64,000 bases of DNA from Methylomicrobium sp. wino1 (GTDB taxonomy: Bacteria > Pseudomonadota > Gammaproteobacteria > Methylococcales > Methylomonadaceae): positions 4,402,001 through 4,466,000 of the forward strand of contig NZ_CP024202.1 of NCBI RefSeq assembly GCF_003932755.1, read 5' to 3'. The stretch's first letter is position 1. Every line of letters starts with the position of its first letter. Shown here piece after piece: positions 18,504 to 27,667 of the stretch. The position numbers were made by a program, and so were the translations under genes. Under the pieces are notes generated by a model. That model was not told where the DNA came from and made no database searches. It worked only from the letters and a program-made list of their open reading frames with translations.

Positions 18504-20222
18504 TCACTGAAAAGCATCCGGTGCGAACCAGATCTCGAAATGACCCGGACGCAGTTTTTTCGAGTCTTCAAAACCTGCGACATATTTCGATGAGACATTC
18601 GGTATCTTTTGTTGTAACAACAAATCGGCAATTTTCTCGGCTTGCCTCGCGTCAGCCTGTCTAAAATAACGTACCTCGGTCGATAAGGGCCCGATCTTCA
18701 GCGTTTCGATTCCCGGAACATCAAACTTTTGTTCTTTCAATAGCTTTTGAATCCGTTTGGCCGCCTCCAACTGTCGAGCGCTTCTTATCTGGAGATACAC
18801 TTGTTGAGAACGCATTACCGGAACTTCGCTAACCAAGCCGCTCGTACGCGTCAGTGTTGCTTCAAAAGTTTCCTGCAGCCGGACTTTATCTTCACGCAAT
18901 TGCTCGGTTTGAGTCATGTCCTCCCATTTTTGCCAACCGCTCAACGACATGATCAACACGAGCAACGACGAAGCAATCCCCCAGATACGACCTATACGTT
19001 TATTTTGCTCGCGCCGATCTCGTCTGTCGCGCACCACCGATACCAAGCGATCGTGAATCAGCTCGATGCGAGCCGTGCCTAACTGTTGATCGATACGCAG
19101 TAACCTGTGGCGGTCGGTCAAGACCGATAATTGCTTTTCGGTGAAGAACTTCTCTTCCAGCGCCAATTTCAGCGGATAACTGCTTCGATAACGATCGCCC
19201 TGAATCAATTTAGTTTCGATGAAACGGGCAACCGAAGCCGGCATGCCGGACAATGCATTGTCGTAATAGGACTCCAAAATTTCCCTGCCGACCTTGCGTA
19301 AAAGCCCCCTATCGACAAGGCTAAGTTTTTCGTTCTTGCGGTGTATATTCAATTGATAACAGCACAGGCTCAACAAAACCGGCTCGATCACGGTTTCACC
19401 GGCCGGTTTGTCCTTATCCAGATTGCCGACAAAATCGACGATTTCCTCGGCGACACCCGGCGCGACAATCGCTGCACCCGACCGTTCGACCGCTTCGATC
19501 GCGCTATCTCGCGACATCGGTTTCAATTGACACCAATTTTTAAGCAGCGACGGAACATCGCGTTCCCAATTTTTGAGAGCCGGCAGATAGTCCTCCCGAA
19601 ACGACAGCACCACACGGTATCGCTGCGACAACACATCCAGTTTTTCGATCGACTGCTTGCCGGAATCGGCGGAGACGAGCTTGTCCGGCAGTTTATTTTC
19701 GATCAAGTCGGCCAAGTCACGGCACAGAATTCGTGGAACGGGTAGCTCTGGATTGGATTCGGCGAACACTTCCTCGAACTGATCGAACACGAATACCGGC
19801 GTCAACAGCCGATTATTCTGGCTCCAGATTTCCAAATCGCGCCGATGCAGATAACACCACAGATTTTCGCCCGGTTCGAAAGCCGGATAATCGGCATTGG
19901 ACGTTTGCAAAGCCTCCTGAAACCAATGGGCCGCTTGATCGATGAAAGGAAACGAAGCCGCATTGGCGGTATCCAGGCGGATATAAACCGGCAAAAAATA
20001 GTCCTTGCGCAATCTTGGAAACAAGCCGGCCTGCAGTAATGAACTTTTGCCCAAGCCGGATTTACCGTACAGAACGGTCAACGGCGAGAGTCCGATCAAT
20101 CGCATCAGTTCGTCGACTTCGGTCTCGCGGCCGAAGAAGAAATCCCTGTCCGTTTCATCATAGGTCGCCAAGCCGGGCCACGGATTTTGCGCATCCAAAT
20201 GCAAACCTTGTCGAATCGTCAT
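18504..20222 (-). CDS. STAND NTPase with transmembrane helix and periplasmic tail
   Basis: 572 residues from ATG 20222; GGAGG seven bases upstream favours it over GTG 20225. The N-terminus has the nSTAND1-type entry PWPGLATY and FFFGRETEVDEL, then Walker A GKSGLGKSS near residues 53-61 and Walker B VFVFDQFEE near 143-151, with a winged-helix region after (LPLSLCCY-like block and HDRLVSVVRDRR at ~390-400). A single hydrophobic helix at ~412-429 is followed by ~130 residues that would be periplasmic, ending in two similar segments, the second reading VRYFRQADARQAEKIADLLL, which resembles the LytR C-terminal/SPOR-like fold. STANDs are ATP-dependent oligomerising sensor switches. This one looks able to couple an envelope signal to cytosolic effectors. 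Its start overlaps the SIR2-TIR stop (TGATG), so the two are co-translated. Confidence 0.85.
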   Translation of the reverse strand: MTIRQGLHLDAQNPWPGLATYDETDRDFFFGRETEVDELMRLIGLSPLTVLYGKSGLGKSSLLQAGLFPRLRKDYFLPVYIRLDTANAASFPFIDQAAHWFQEALQTSNADYPAFEPGENLWCYLHRRDLEIWSQNNRLLTPVFVFDQFEEVFAESNPELPVPRILCRDLADLIENKLPDKLVSADSGKQSIEKLDVLSQRYRVVLSFREDYLPALKNWERDVPSLLKNWCQLKPMSRDSAIEAVERSGAAIVAPGVAEEIVDFVGNLDKDKPAGETVIEPVLLSLCCYQLNIHRKNEKLSLVDRGLLRKVGREILESYYDNALSGMPASVARFIETKLIQGDRYRSSYPLKLALEEKFFTEKQLSVLTDRHRLLRIDQQLGTARIELIHDRLVSVVRDRRDRREQNKRIGRIWGIASSLLVLIMSLSGWQKWEDMTQTEQLREDKVRLQETFEATLTRTSGLVSEVPVMRSQQVYLQIRSARQLEAAKRIQKLLKEQKFDVPGIETLKIGPLSTEVRYFRQADARQAEKIADLLLQQKIPNVSSKYVAGFEDSKKLRPGHFEIWFAPDAFQ

Positions 20223-21616
20223 CACCGTTCCTCCCTGCGCAACTCACGTATCAGTTTCGTCAAGTGCTGGCGTGTGCGACCATCGGCAATTCCGTTCGGT
20301 GCATGTCCGAAATCGATCGTATCCGACCATTGTTTTGGCACCCTTGCATAGCCTTGCGGATCGTATTCTTTATCGAGAATGATCGGCACGACGAACTCAC
20401 GGCCGCTGATGCCCTTACTCCTATCGATCGCCGCATTCCATTCGCGATAAAAAAATTTCTCATCGAACCGATCGGCCGAGTTTGAAATCAACGGCAAAAA
20501 ATAACGACAATTGCGAATACCCTCATAAATAAGCTTCTGAAAATCGCCGCCCGGCTCGATCGCGGTACGATCGAACCAAATTTCGTTTTCCGCCAAGCCT
20601 TGCTCGCGCAAAGTTTGATAAAGCCTTTCCGCAGCCGGCAAATCGGTCGCGCGCGAATAGCTGATGAAGAACGCCACGCTCAGAGGATCGGGCGCTCGAT
20701 TTCGGTTGTCGGTATCGGTGGGCGGCGTATTACGAGCCGTCCACCGGCTATGTAACTCATCGACAAAGGCTTGAGGCGTAATCTCGCCGATAAGCTCCGT
20801 TTCCCGGCTGAAGCCGCGTAAAAAAGACGTCATTTCCTGGCGATTTTGCACATCTTCCACCAACCATGCCCGAGTTTTCTTATCCGCGAGCCGAGTCTGA
20901 TTCGTCAATCTCAACAAAAAACGGCTGAACCAATCCGGAAAATTCGTCCCGATAAACAACAAACCCCGCTGCTGAAGTTCGCCCAGAAAACGTAACGGAA
21001 CATTGCTGCCGCGCGACAGCAGATTGTGTGCGTATTCAAGATTATCTTCATCATGAATCGCAAAAACCGGCGTCGATTTAGCCTTTCCGAACAGATACAA
21101 TACATTGACTTCGCCGGTTCTTTTCAGCCAATCCGCGGCTAAATCGCCGGCTTCGCTGGTCGGTAGATTCGGCGAATGCACGATTTCATTGACTGCGGTG
21201 CGCTTGCGCAAGGCTTGCACCAACAAAGAATCCGGCGTCAACGTGACCAGCAAGCGAAAGGACGTAATCGCTGCCAATTTCTCAATCGAAACGGGAAGCT
21301 TGAAATCCGCCGCCTCGGTCACTGTCTCTAAAGCTTCGGCAATATCACCATAAAGATCCTGAAGATTGGCATTCTGTTTAAGCACTGTGACCGCATCATG
21401 CAATTCCCGGTGCGGTGTCAATTTAAGGGCTGTAGGATCGACGCGATAAAACTCCAACAACTTCAAGGCGACGCACTGCTGCAAGGTGAGATTGATTTTT
21501 TGATCCTGCCAAGCAAGAAGTTGCGACCCGATAACCGGCACCACCTGCCCTTCCTCGATCGCCTTCAACAATCGATTCCAGAAGCGTTCGTCGAGATGAG
21601 TCAATTTTTCAGCCAT
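20222..21616 (-). CDS. SIR2-like + TIR fusion protein
   Basis: 464 residues from ATG 21616 (AGGAA seven bases upstream; a TTG at 21667 lacks such a site). Residues ~15-290 look like a SIR2-type NAD-binding domain: VVPVIGSQLL near 25, the strand VNVLYLFGK near 171, then LLFIGTNFPDWFSRFLLRL near 219. The usual His before the LFG/LHG strand appears to be replaced by Tyr, so NAD cleavage by this domain is doubtful. Residues ~313-460 are a TIR domain: VAFFISYSRATD, the box EIWFDRTAIEPGGDF, and FFYREWNAAI, whose Glu392 is the candidate NADase residue. It is a cytosolic NAD-linked signalling or depletion effector, coupled to the STAND NTPase by overlapping codons. Confidence 0.85.
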   Translation of the reverse strand: MAEKLTHLDERFWNRLLKAIEEGQVVPVIGSQLLAWQDQKINLTLQQCVALKLLEFYRVDPTALKLTPHRELHDAVTVLKQNANLQDLYGDIAEALETVTEAADFKLPVSIEKLAAITSFRLLVTLTPDSLLVQALRKRTAVNEIVHSPNLPTSEAGDLAADWLKRTGEVNVLYLFGKAKSTPVFAIHDEDNLEYAHNLLSRGSNVPLRFLGELQQRGLLFIGTNFPDWFSRFLLRLTNQTRLADKKTRAWLVEDVQNRQEMTSFLRGFSRETELIGEITPQAFVDELHSRWTARNTPPTDTDNRNRAPDPLSVAFFISYSRATDLPAAERLYQTLREQGLAENEIWFDRTAIEPGGDFQKLIYEGIRNCRYFLPLISNSADRFDEKFFYREWNAAIDRSKGISGREFVVPIILDKEYDPQGYARVPKQWSDTIDFGHAPNGIADGRTRQHLTKLIRELRREER

Positions 21617-21731
21617 AATGATTTCCTGCTTGAGTACCTTTTCATCGCAGGATTTGCGAGATTGCAATCCTACTGAGGAATCGAATTGGCGGCTCCCGGT
21701 TGGTTTATGATCGATATCCAGCGAACCAACA

Positions 21732-24700
21732 TCAAAACAGATATTTCAATAACTCCTCATACTTTTTCGATAATTCCAACTGTTTAACGGACGCTGCCAT
21801 ACTGACCAGAAATTCAATGTGTTCGCGCAAAGCCGATTGATCTTTTTCGCTGGCGCCCCGCTCGGCGGCCGATCGATAGGCCTCGGCAATTTTGTTGCAA
21901 GTCTCGTCATTTAATTGACCTTCGACCAAACTCATCATCAATAAACAGTCCGGTTCGACCACACTGTCCCAATACTGCGGATTGTTTGCCAATTTTTGTC
22001 TGGCATCGGCGACGAGACCGGCAATTTCTTTGGCTAAATTCTCACGCCATTGCGAATCGCGGTTTTTATCGAACCAACTCAGAATCGCTTCGGAAGAAAT
22101 CCAGTTCGTGAACGGGTAGGCATCCATGATTTGTTGTTCTCGGACTTTTTGATAGGCCCTTTGATAAGACTCACACATTTTCTCCAAAGCTTGTTTTCTT
22201 TCACTCTTAACGGAGTGCATCCAGGCCAGACGTTTGTATGCGCTGCCGAGCAGGGATAAACGCTCAGTCGTCGCGGCCATATTGTTCAAAACATTCAACT
22301 CTTCGATGGCATGTTTGATATCGGCTATGGCTTTGTCTTTTTCCGATTTATCGTCCGTTTGACGAAATTTCAACGCGCGTTTCACCCGGTAATTAGCTCG
22401 TTGTTCCAATGCCTTTACCGGAAACTCGGCCTTATTGGCGGACAGAGCCTTATCCAATTGAGCGATAGCCCGGTCGTAATCCTCCATTTCGCCATACAGC
22501 GTTCCCAAGAGCGCTGCCGCATCGGCCTGAGACCATTCTTCATGCCGATCGCTTGGGACTCGTTTGGAAAGCTGATCAAGCGATTGCAGCCAGCGCTCAT
22601 CGTCGTCATTACCGCTGTAAGTACGCATGGCACTCAGGAGGTTCTCCAAATCCGAAATCCATTCCGATTTATCGCGATAAAGAGGAAAGGTCTTAGGCAC
22701 GTCTCGTCCATCCTCAATCAACCTGAAATCCGGATCGCCGTAACATTGATAGGCTCCCCAGGTATTGACATCGGGGAACTGCTCATAGACTTGCTGCCGC
22801 GCCGAGAGAACGGCGTACCCGAAAGACCGGCCCGACAAAAAGGCCCGGTAAAACGACTCAGCAAACGCCTTGGCGGCGTCGTCGTCGACTGCCCAGCCGG
22901 CAGCGACTACCGCCCTAACGCCCATATTAATGAACTGCGTTCCGAGATTTGCGGCCAGTTCGTTATAGCGTTTGGCCTCGGGGTAACGAGTTTCGGTATT
23001 GCCGAGATGGCAACAATTGATAAACACCAGTTCCGGAACCCATCGCATTTGCTCGATGTCGCCGGGCGTCAAAAAAATCCCGTCTCCGATTGCCATGCCG
23101 GATACACGCTTGATATTCGAAGACGGCTCTTGCCCGTAAGTCTGAGACAGATCTTTTGAAACATGAACGTCGATTGGAAACTCATGAACGCCATGACCGG
23201 CCAGATGCAAAATCCGATAAGCTTCGGCATGAAGCCCGGTCATGATCGCCCTCGCTTCAAGACCGGATTGCCTTCTGCCCGCCGCTTTATTCACTTCGTA
23301 ACCGTTTTCGGCTAATAAAGCCGCAACGGCTTCAGCTTCTTGCGACGCGCCGGGAAGATCCGGAAAGTCTGAGTTTTTAGGCTTAGCCGGATTACCGATG
23401 ACTAGTGCGTTTCTTTCGGAAGTATGTAAAGGCTTGCTCCTGAATCGCTGCGTCTTCAACTGCCTCAGCATTCCGGCAGCCACTGAGGGAGGTTTTTTAG
23501 AAGCATTCCAACGGTCGGCCAACAACTCCCACGGATAATGGGCGGACACTTCATCGACGATCAATACGACATCGTATTGATTGGGCGCCAATTCCTTGAG
23601 CTGATTCGGAATCAGCATTTCAAATAGAGTCTGTGCCGATTGCAAGGAATTGGCGGTACTGGAAATCATGTCCGCTATGAATTGGTCGGCTAAACGCATC
23701 TGACCGGAAACCAAAGTCACTTCGGCGCGGGCTCGGTCGGTCAAGGCAATAAAGCGCAGCATCCGATGCTTTTCATCGTAAACAATTTCAAGACGATGCC
23801 ACCAGTAAGGATCCGACTCGAACACCACTCGCTGCAATCCGCCCGTGCCTTTCTGAACCGAAGTGTCAGACCAATTAAAATCCATTTCCAACGGGCTTTC
23901 GCGCAGTAGCGCCTCCAACTCCCTTGCCGCAAGAATCGCGGAATCCCGGTAAATCTCCAAAAATTCGATGTCATCGAAAATGACCTTGTCGTCCATACCG
24001 GATTCAACCAGCCGATCGTTAGCCGACTTAACGGCGATCAAAATAGCCTCGATGGAATTTCGAATGCTCATGCCGCCGGAACCGGTGCCGATCAACAAAA
24101 AACTGACTTTAGCGGACCGCGTGGTTCCGAGCACTCCGAATCGATCGTCCGGCCATTCGCTGATTTTCAGGGCATAATCGAGTAAGGCTCGGCCAATGCC
24201 CGCAGCGAGTGCCCCCGGACTGAGTTCCCCGACTCGGCCCAAACCGATGACGATGGCACCGTTAGGTTTGGCATTTTCTTCATGATGAAAAAATATCTCA
24301 TGCGTATTCAATTCGCCGGGATACAAGCCAAGACTGACTCGTTTACTGAGTACGCCATCCAAGCGCTTATCCAAAGCCGCTTCCGCGCTGACGATCGTGT
24401 CTCCGTAATAATGCCCGACACAGATCGGATGGCGCGCATAAGCCAGATCGCCGTGCCGCACCGAAACATTGACCATCGGCAGCCGCCGTTTTTCTTTGAA
24501 TCCGACAGGACGAGCCGCGCCAAACACAAAACCCGGCAAATCGTCTTCCGTCGGCATGCTGTCCGGTATCGCATCTCTCATGAGCCTGCGCTCTTCAATA
24601 CCATCCGCCGACCTACTGACGGCAGGTTCATTTTGCGATAAGCGGCTGGTCGTTCCGGTCTGCAATAAATCCAAATAAGCCGGAAACGCAGGACCGTAAG

Positions 24701-27185
24701 ACAATAATTGATCGTGAGCGGCCTCCTGCACATACCAGGTTTTGACTCCGGGTAAACGACCCAAAGTCCACGGCACCGTGCCGTCGCCTTTGGTCGTGGC
24801 GTAGAAACGTAGCGGCGGCCGTTTTTTAGAGAACAGCCCGCGGCCCGACATGTTTTCAAAATCGACCACCGTGTCCTTCGCCCAACCGGCCACATAAATC
24901 ATGCGTTCGGAATCGATAGGCGAATCTCTGACCGATTGCCAGGTTTTCTCCAACCCCTGCAGACTGTGCGCTTGAGGTAAAGGCCATTTTTTATCGCCGC
25001 CGCTGCAAATCTGTTTCCAGACTTCCGGATTCGCGTAATCCCATTTGCCGTCATTCGACGGCAACAGCTCCAACAATCCGGGATATCGATTGACGATCGT
25101 AACCAACCCGGCCGCATCGTGAGAAATATCCAATAAACTCAATTTGCCTAATGTGGGATTCCATCCGGTCAGCCAGCGCACCGCCTCATAAGAACCGGCA
25201 TTGGGTGTTCCAAGCATCATGAAGCGGCTGCCCGGCAAAGCTTGAAAGCGTTTCCAAAGTTGCGGATACACGGCAAACATAACCCGCACCACCAACCCGC
25301 CCATCGAATGGGCAACAAAGCGGAGCGGCTGATGTTTGGCTTCGCAATCGGATAAACGATTTTCCACTAGCTGCGCCAACTTGTCGGCGCTCTCGGAAAC
25401 CGAAACGCGCCAATCGTAATGAAAAGCCTCGACGCGGTGACTGGCCTCGAGATAGCTGACGAAATCACCATAATAATCAGCCAACAACCCTTGCGATTCG
25501 ACATTCGGCATCGTGATGCCTAACGCTGCCAGTCTGCCCTTGGATAAGGCCAAAAAATCAAGCCAAATCCGTTTCTTGTCTTGCGTCAGATGACTGCCCA
25601 TCGTACCGTGCAGGACAATGGCAAGCGGACCGGTGCTGCGGGGCATCGACCGCCGAAGCCTGGCGCCTCTGGCCGGCTCTTTGTGTTTGGCGGTTGAAAT
25701 CGGTTGATAACCGGCCAGGTCGGTATCGGAACGCAGCAAACCGTCTTGCAGTTTTTCAAGGGTTTCGGGATTTTTGAAATAATTGAAATGATTGACAGTA
25801 CTGCCTTGAGCGAAGAAAAATCTCGCCGAACCTTCGGTCCGAGCCAAACCGCCGTACATCGAGCCGGTATTGACGACCAGATCGTGCTCGCTGTCGTAGA
25901 ACCAATCCGTTAACTGTATTTTCAACTTGCTCCATAACGAATCGCCCTCGATATCGCCGGCGATGACCGTCAAATCCGCAGCCACTTTTAATTCAGGATA
26001 ATTAAGCAGCGTCACCAACGCCGACCCCGGCATCATTGATTCAAGACCCGGTAACGTGCGCGGATCGGTACGTTCTTTCAGCACGCCCAACAAAAATTCG
26101 ATGAAAGCGTTGGAACCGGTCAAATATTGCAGTATCGACAACCAACGATCCAATCGTCCGGAAGCCAGCGTGGTGCCTCGGGCCGGACACGCGACTCGAA
26201 CGAAGCGGGTTACTTTGATTTGTTTTCGGTCAAGAACTCTCAACAGTTCGAGCAATTGGCTTTTTTGGCTTTCATAGCCCTCCGGTTTACGAAACCCTAA
26301 ACCGAGTAATTCGCCTTGCGTGCGGTCATTTTCGGCATCGAAAATCGTGTCGAGCAACTCGTCATTCAATGGGTCCGACGAGACATCCCGTTGCCCTAAA
26401 CACAACAGCTCACCGACCAAGCCGCCGCGCGAATGTGTGACCAAGTGAATTTCGGCATGATCGGGCAGTGCCTCTGCAATCGCCAGCGCATTATCGATCG
26501 GACTGACCGTCAAAGACCGGTGCTCGAAGGCGTAACAAGCTTCTTTATATTCCTCTTCCAAAGCTATTCGCAACTTGACGCCCCAATCATTGACGTCATT
26601 CCAGAGTGGTTCGAATCCCCTTTTGCTGCTGGAGCCGGTACCGTGAATAAACAGCAATAGCTTGTTTTCAACGGCTGCGATAGTTTGATCCTGAACGCGA
26701 TCGAGTTTAAATTCGCCAGTCAGCGAACCGAAGCGGTAGATGCCTGGACCTTGCGCCTGCAATTGCTTGGCCTCGAACCATTCGCACAATTTAGATACAG
26801 CAACGCCTTTCAGGTCGACACCGAAAAACTCCAGCGCTTCAACGGCTATAGCGCCGATCCCGCGTTCCGAACCCTGAGGCTGCGGATCTATCTCCCAGAT
26901 ATCCGGGTCAATCCCGCCTCCCCGCATTGCAGACCTTCCTTGTTCCGCATAAAGATCGTCTACCCGTGTCCACAACTTAAATCCGTTGGAATACTCGACA
27001 CAGGCAATGTCATCGGTCTTCATCCCCGACAAATCCACTACGCCGCCAAAGTCCCTGGCAACTCCCAAGCGCACACGGCCTTTCGCCGTAACCGTCAAGG
27101 GCGCCCCATCGCCATCGGCTTCGCTCAGGAATAGTCGTTTGTCCGTACTGGTTTCTTTGATACCGCGTAATCTAATGATTCCCAT
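21732..27185 (-). CDS. giant double alpha/beta-hydrolase + CHAT protease + TPR protein
   Basis: 1817 residues, preceded by AGGAGG eight bases before ATG 27185. Order by eye: a small beta-rich N-terminus (1-100); hydrolase 1 (~174-480), entry FIHGTGSS and nucleophile Ser252 in THSRGG; hydrolase 2 (~520-830), VLHGTMGSH and Ser627 in AHSMGG with late DGTVPW and AAHDQLL; a Rossmann-like region (~905-1085) with VIGLGRVGELSPGALAAGI, perhaps like the leucyl-aminopeptidase N-domain; a CHAT caspase-like peptidase (~1200-1495) with His1331 in LAGHG and Cys1392 in FINCCHLG; and TPR-like helices to the end. No signal or membrane segment is visible. It may be a lipase/protease effector switched by its TPR. 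It lies 115 bases upstream of the SIR2-TIR gene. Confidence 0.85.
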   Translation of the reverse strand: MGIIRLRGIKETSTDKRLFLSEADGDGAPLTVTAKGRVRLGVARDFGGVVDLSGMKTDDIACVEYSNGFKLWTRVDDLYAEQGRSAMRGGGIDPDIWEIDPQPQGSERGIGAIAVEALEFFGVDLKGVAVSKLCEWFEAKQLQAQGPGIYRFGSLTGEFKLDRVQDQTIAAVENKLLLFIHGTGSSSKRGFEPLWNDVNDWGVKLRIALEEEYKEACYAFEHRSLTVSPIDNALAIAEALPDHAEIHLVTHSRGGLVGELLCLGQRDVSSDPLNDELLDTIFDAENDRTQGELLGLGFRKPEGYESQKSQLLELLRVLDRKQIKVTRFVRVACPARGTTLASGRLDRWLSILQYLTGSNAFIEFLLGVLKERTDPRTLPGLESMMPGSALVTLLNYPELKVAADLTVIAGDIEGDSLWSKLKIQLTDWFYDSEHDLVVNTGSMYGGLARTEGSARFFFAQGSTVNHFNYFKNPETLEKLQDGLLRSDTDLAGYQPISTAKHKEPARGARLRRSMPRSTGPLAIVLHGTMGSHLTQDKKRIWLDFLALSKGRLAALGITMPNVESQGLLADYYGDFVSYLEASHRVEAFHYDWRVSVSESADKLAQLVENRLSDCEAKHQPLRFVAHSMGGLVVRVMFAVYPQLWKRFQALPGSRFMMLGTPNAGSYEAVRWLTGWNPTLGKLSLLDISHDAAGLVTIVNRYPGLLELLPSNDGKWDYANPEVWKQICSGGDKKWPLPQAHSLQGLEKTWQSVRDSPIDSERMIYVAGWAKDTVVDFENMSGRGLFSKKRPPLRFYATTKGDGTVPWTLGRLPGVKTWYVQEAAHDQLLSYGPAFPAYLDLLQTGTTSRLSQNEPAVSRSADGIEERRLMRDAIPDSMPTEDDLPGFVFGAARPVGFKEKRRLPMVNVSVRHGDLAYARHPICVGHYYGDTIVSAEAALDKRLDGVLSKRVSLGLYPGELNTHEIFFHHEENAKPNGAIVIGLGRVGELSPGALAAGIGRALLDYALKISEWPDDRFGVLGTTRSAKVSFLLIGTGSGGMSIRNSIEAILIAVKSANDRLVESGMDDKVIFDDIEFLEIYRDSAILAARELEALLRESPLEMDFNWSDTSVQKGTGGLQRVVFESDPYWWHRLEIVYDEKHRMLRFIALTDRARAEVTLVSGQMRLADQFIADMISSTANSLQSAQTLFEMLIPNQLKELAPNQYDVVLIVDEVSAHYPWELLADRWNASKKPPSVAAGMLRQLKTQRFRSKPLHTSERNALVIGNPAKPKNSDFPDLPGASQEAEAVAALLAENGYEVNKAAGRRQSGLEARAIMTGLHAEAYRILHLAGHGVHEFPIDVHVSKDLSQTYGQEPSSNIKRVSGMAIGDGIFLTPGDIEQMRWVPELVFINCCHLGNTETRYPEAKRYNELAANLGTQFINMGVRAVVAAGWAVDDDAAKAFAESFYRAFLSGRSFGYAVLSARQQVYEQFPDVNTWGAYQCYGDPDFRLIEDGRDVPKTFPLYRDKSEWISDLENLLSAMRTYSGNDDDERWLQSLDQLSKRVPSDRHEEWSQADAAALLGTLYGEMEDYDRAIAQLDKALSANKAEFPVKALEQRANYRVKRALKFRQTDDKSEKDKAIADIKHAIEELNVLNNMAATTERLSLLGSAYKRLAWMHSVKSERKQALEKMCESYQRAYQKVREQQIMDAYPFTNWISSEAILSWFDKNRDSQWRENLAKEIAGLVADARQKLANNPQYWDSVVEPDCLLMMSLVEGQLNDETCNKIAEAYRSAAERGASEKDQSALREHIEFLVSMAASVKQLELSKKYEELLKYLF

Positions 27186-27667
27186 TTTTGACCTCCTAAT
27201 TAGGCCGCTGAGTGATTATTTGTCTTATCGTTATGCCGTGATTCGAAACTCTATGGTTTTTGCTCGTCTTTGACAGATATTTCGTAACTTATGGCTATCC
27301 TGTTGCATTGTTTGTCTCTCCGGTGCGCATCCATCAGCCTATAAAAAGCATTTTGTCCACGAATCACACGAAAATACTCAAATAGCTATGCGTCCCAAGT
27401 TGCTCACCCGTTGGGTGATTCAAGAGGTTTATGTAACCGTATGATTAATTTCGTGTATTTCATGATTTTCGTAGACAGACCGCCGAATTTAGGATCGGTA
27501 AGAATAGGGTAATTAATAACTTTCCCAAATGATTCCCATGCTCTGAGCTTGTCGTTATATTTAAATTATAGGGTACGCACAGCGTACCCTATGGGGTTCA
27601 GAGCGCCTTAACGGTGATAAATCGGTAAGCTATTTGCGGCCCCATATCCTAAAGCGCACTCGGACAT
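27186..27667. repeat. intergenic repeats between CHAT and TRAFs-binding genes
   Basis: Contains an inverted pair built on GTCCACGAATCACACGAAAA (27356-27375) and GATTTTCGTAGAC (27463-27476), and the palindrome GGGTACGCACAGCGTACCC at 27571-27589, which recurs at 51979-51997 and in variant form at 51897-51915. It interrupts the island but no gene is seen. Confidence 0.65.

Noticed and set aside
22311-23159. 282-codon plus-strand ORF
   Set aside because: Antisense to the CHAT region of the 1817-residue protein; no signature.
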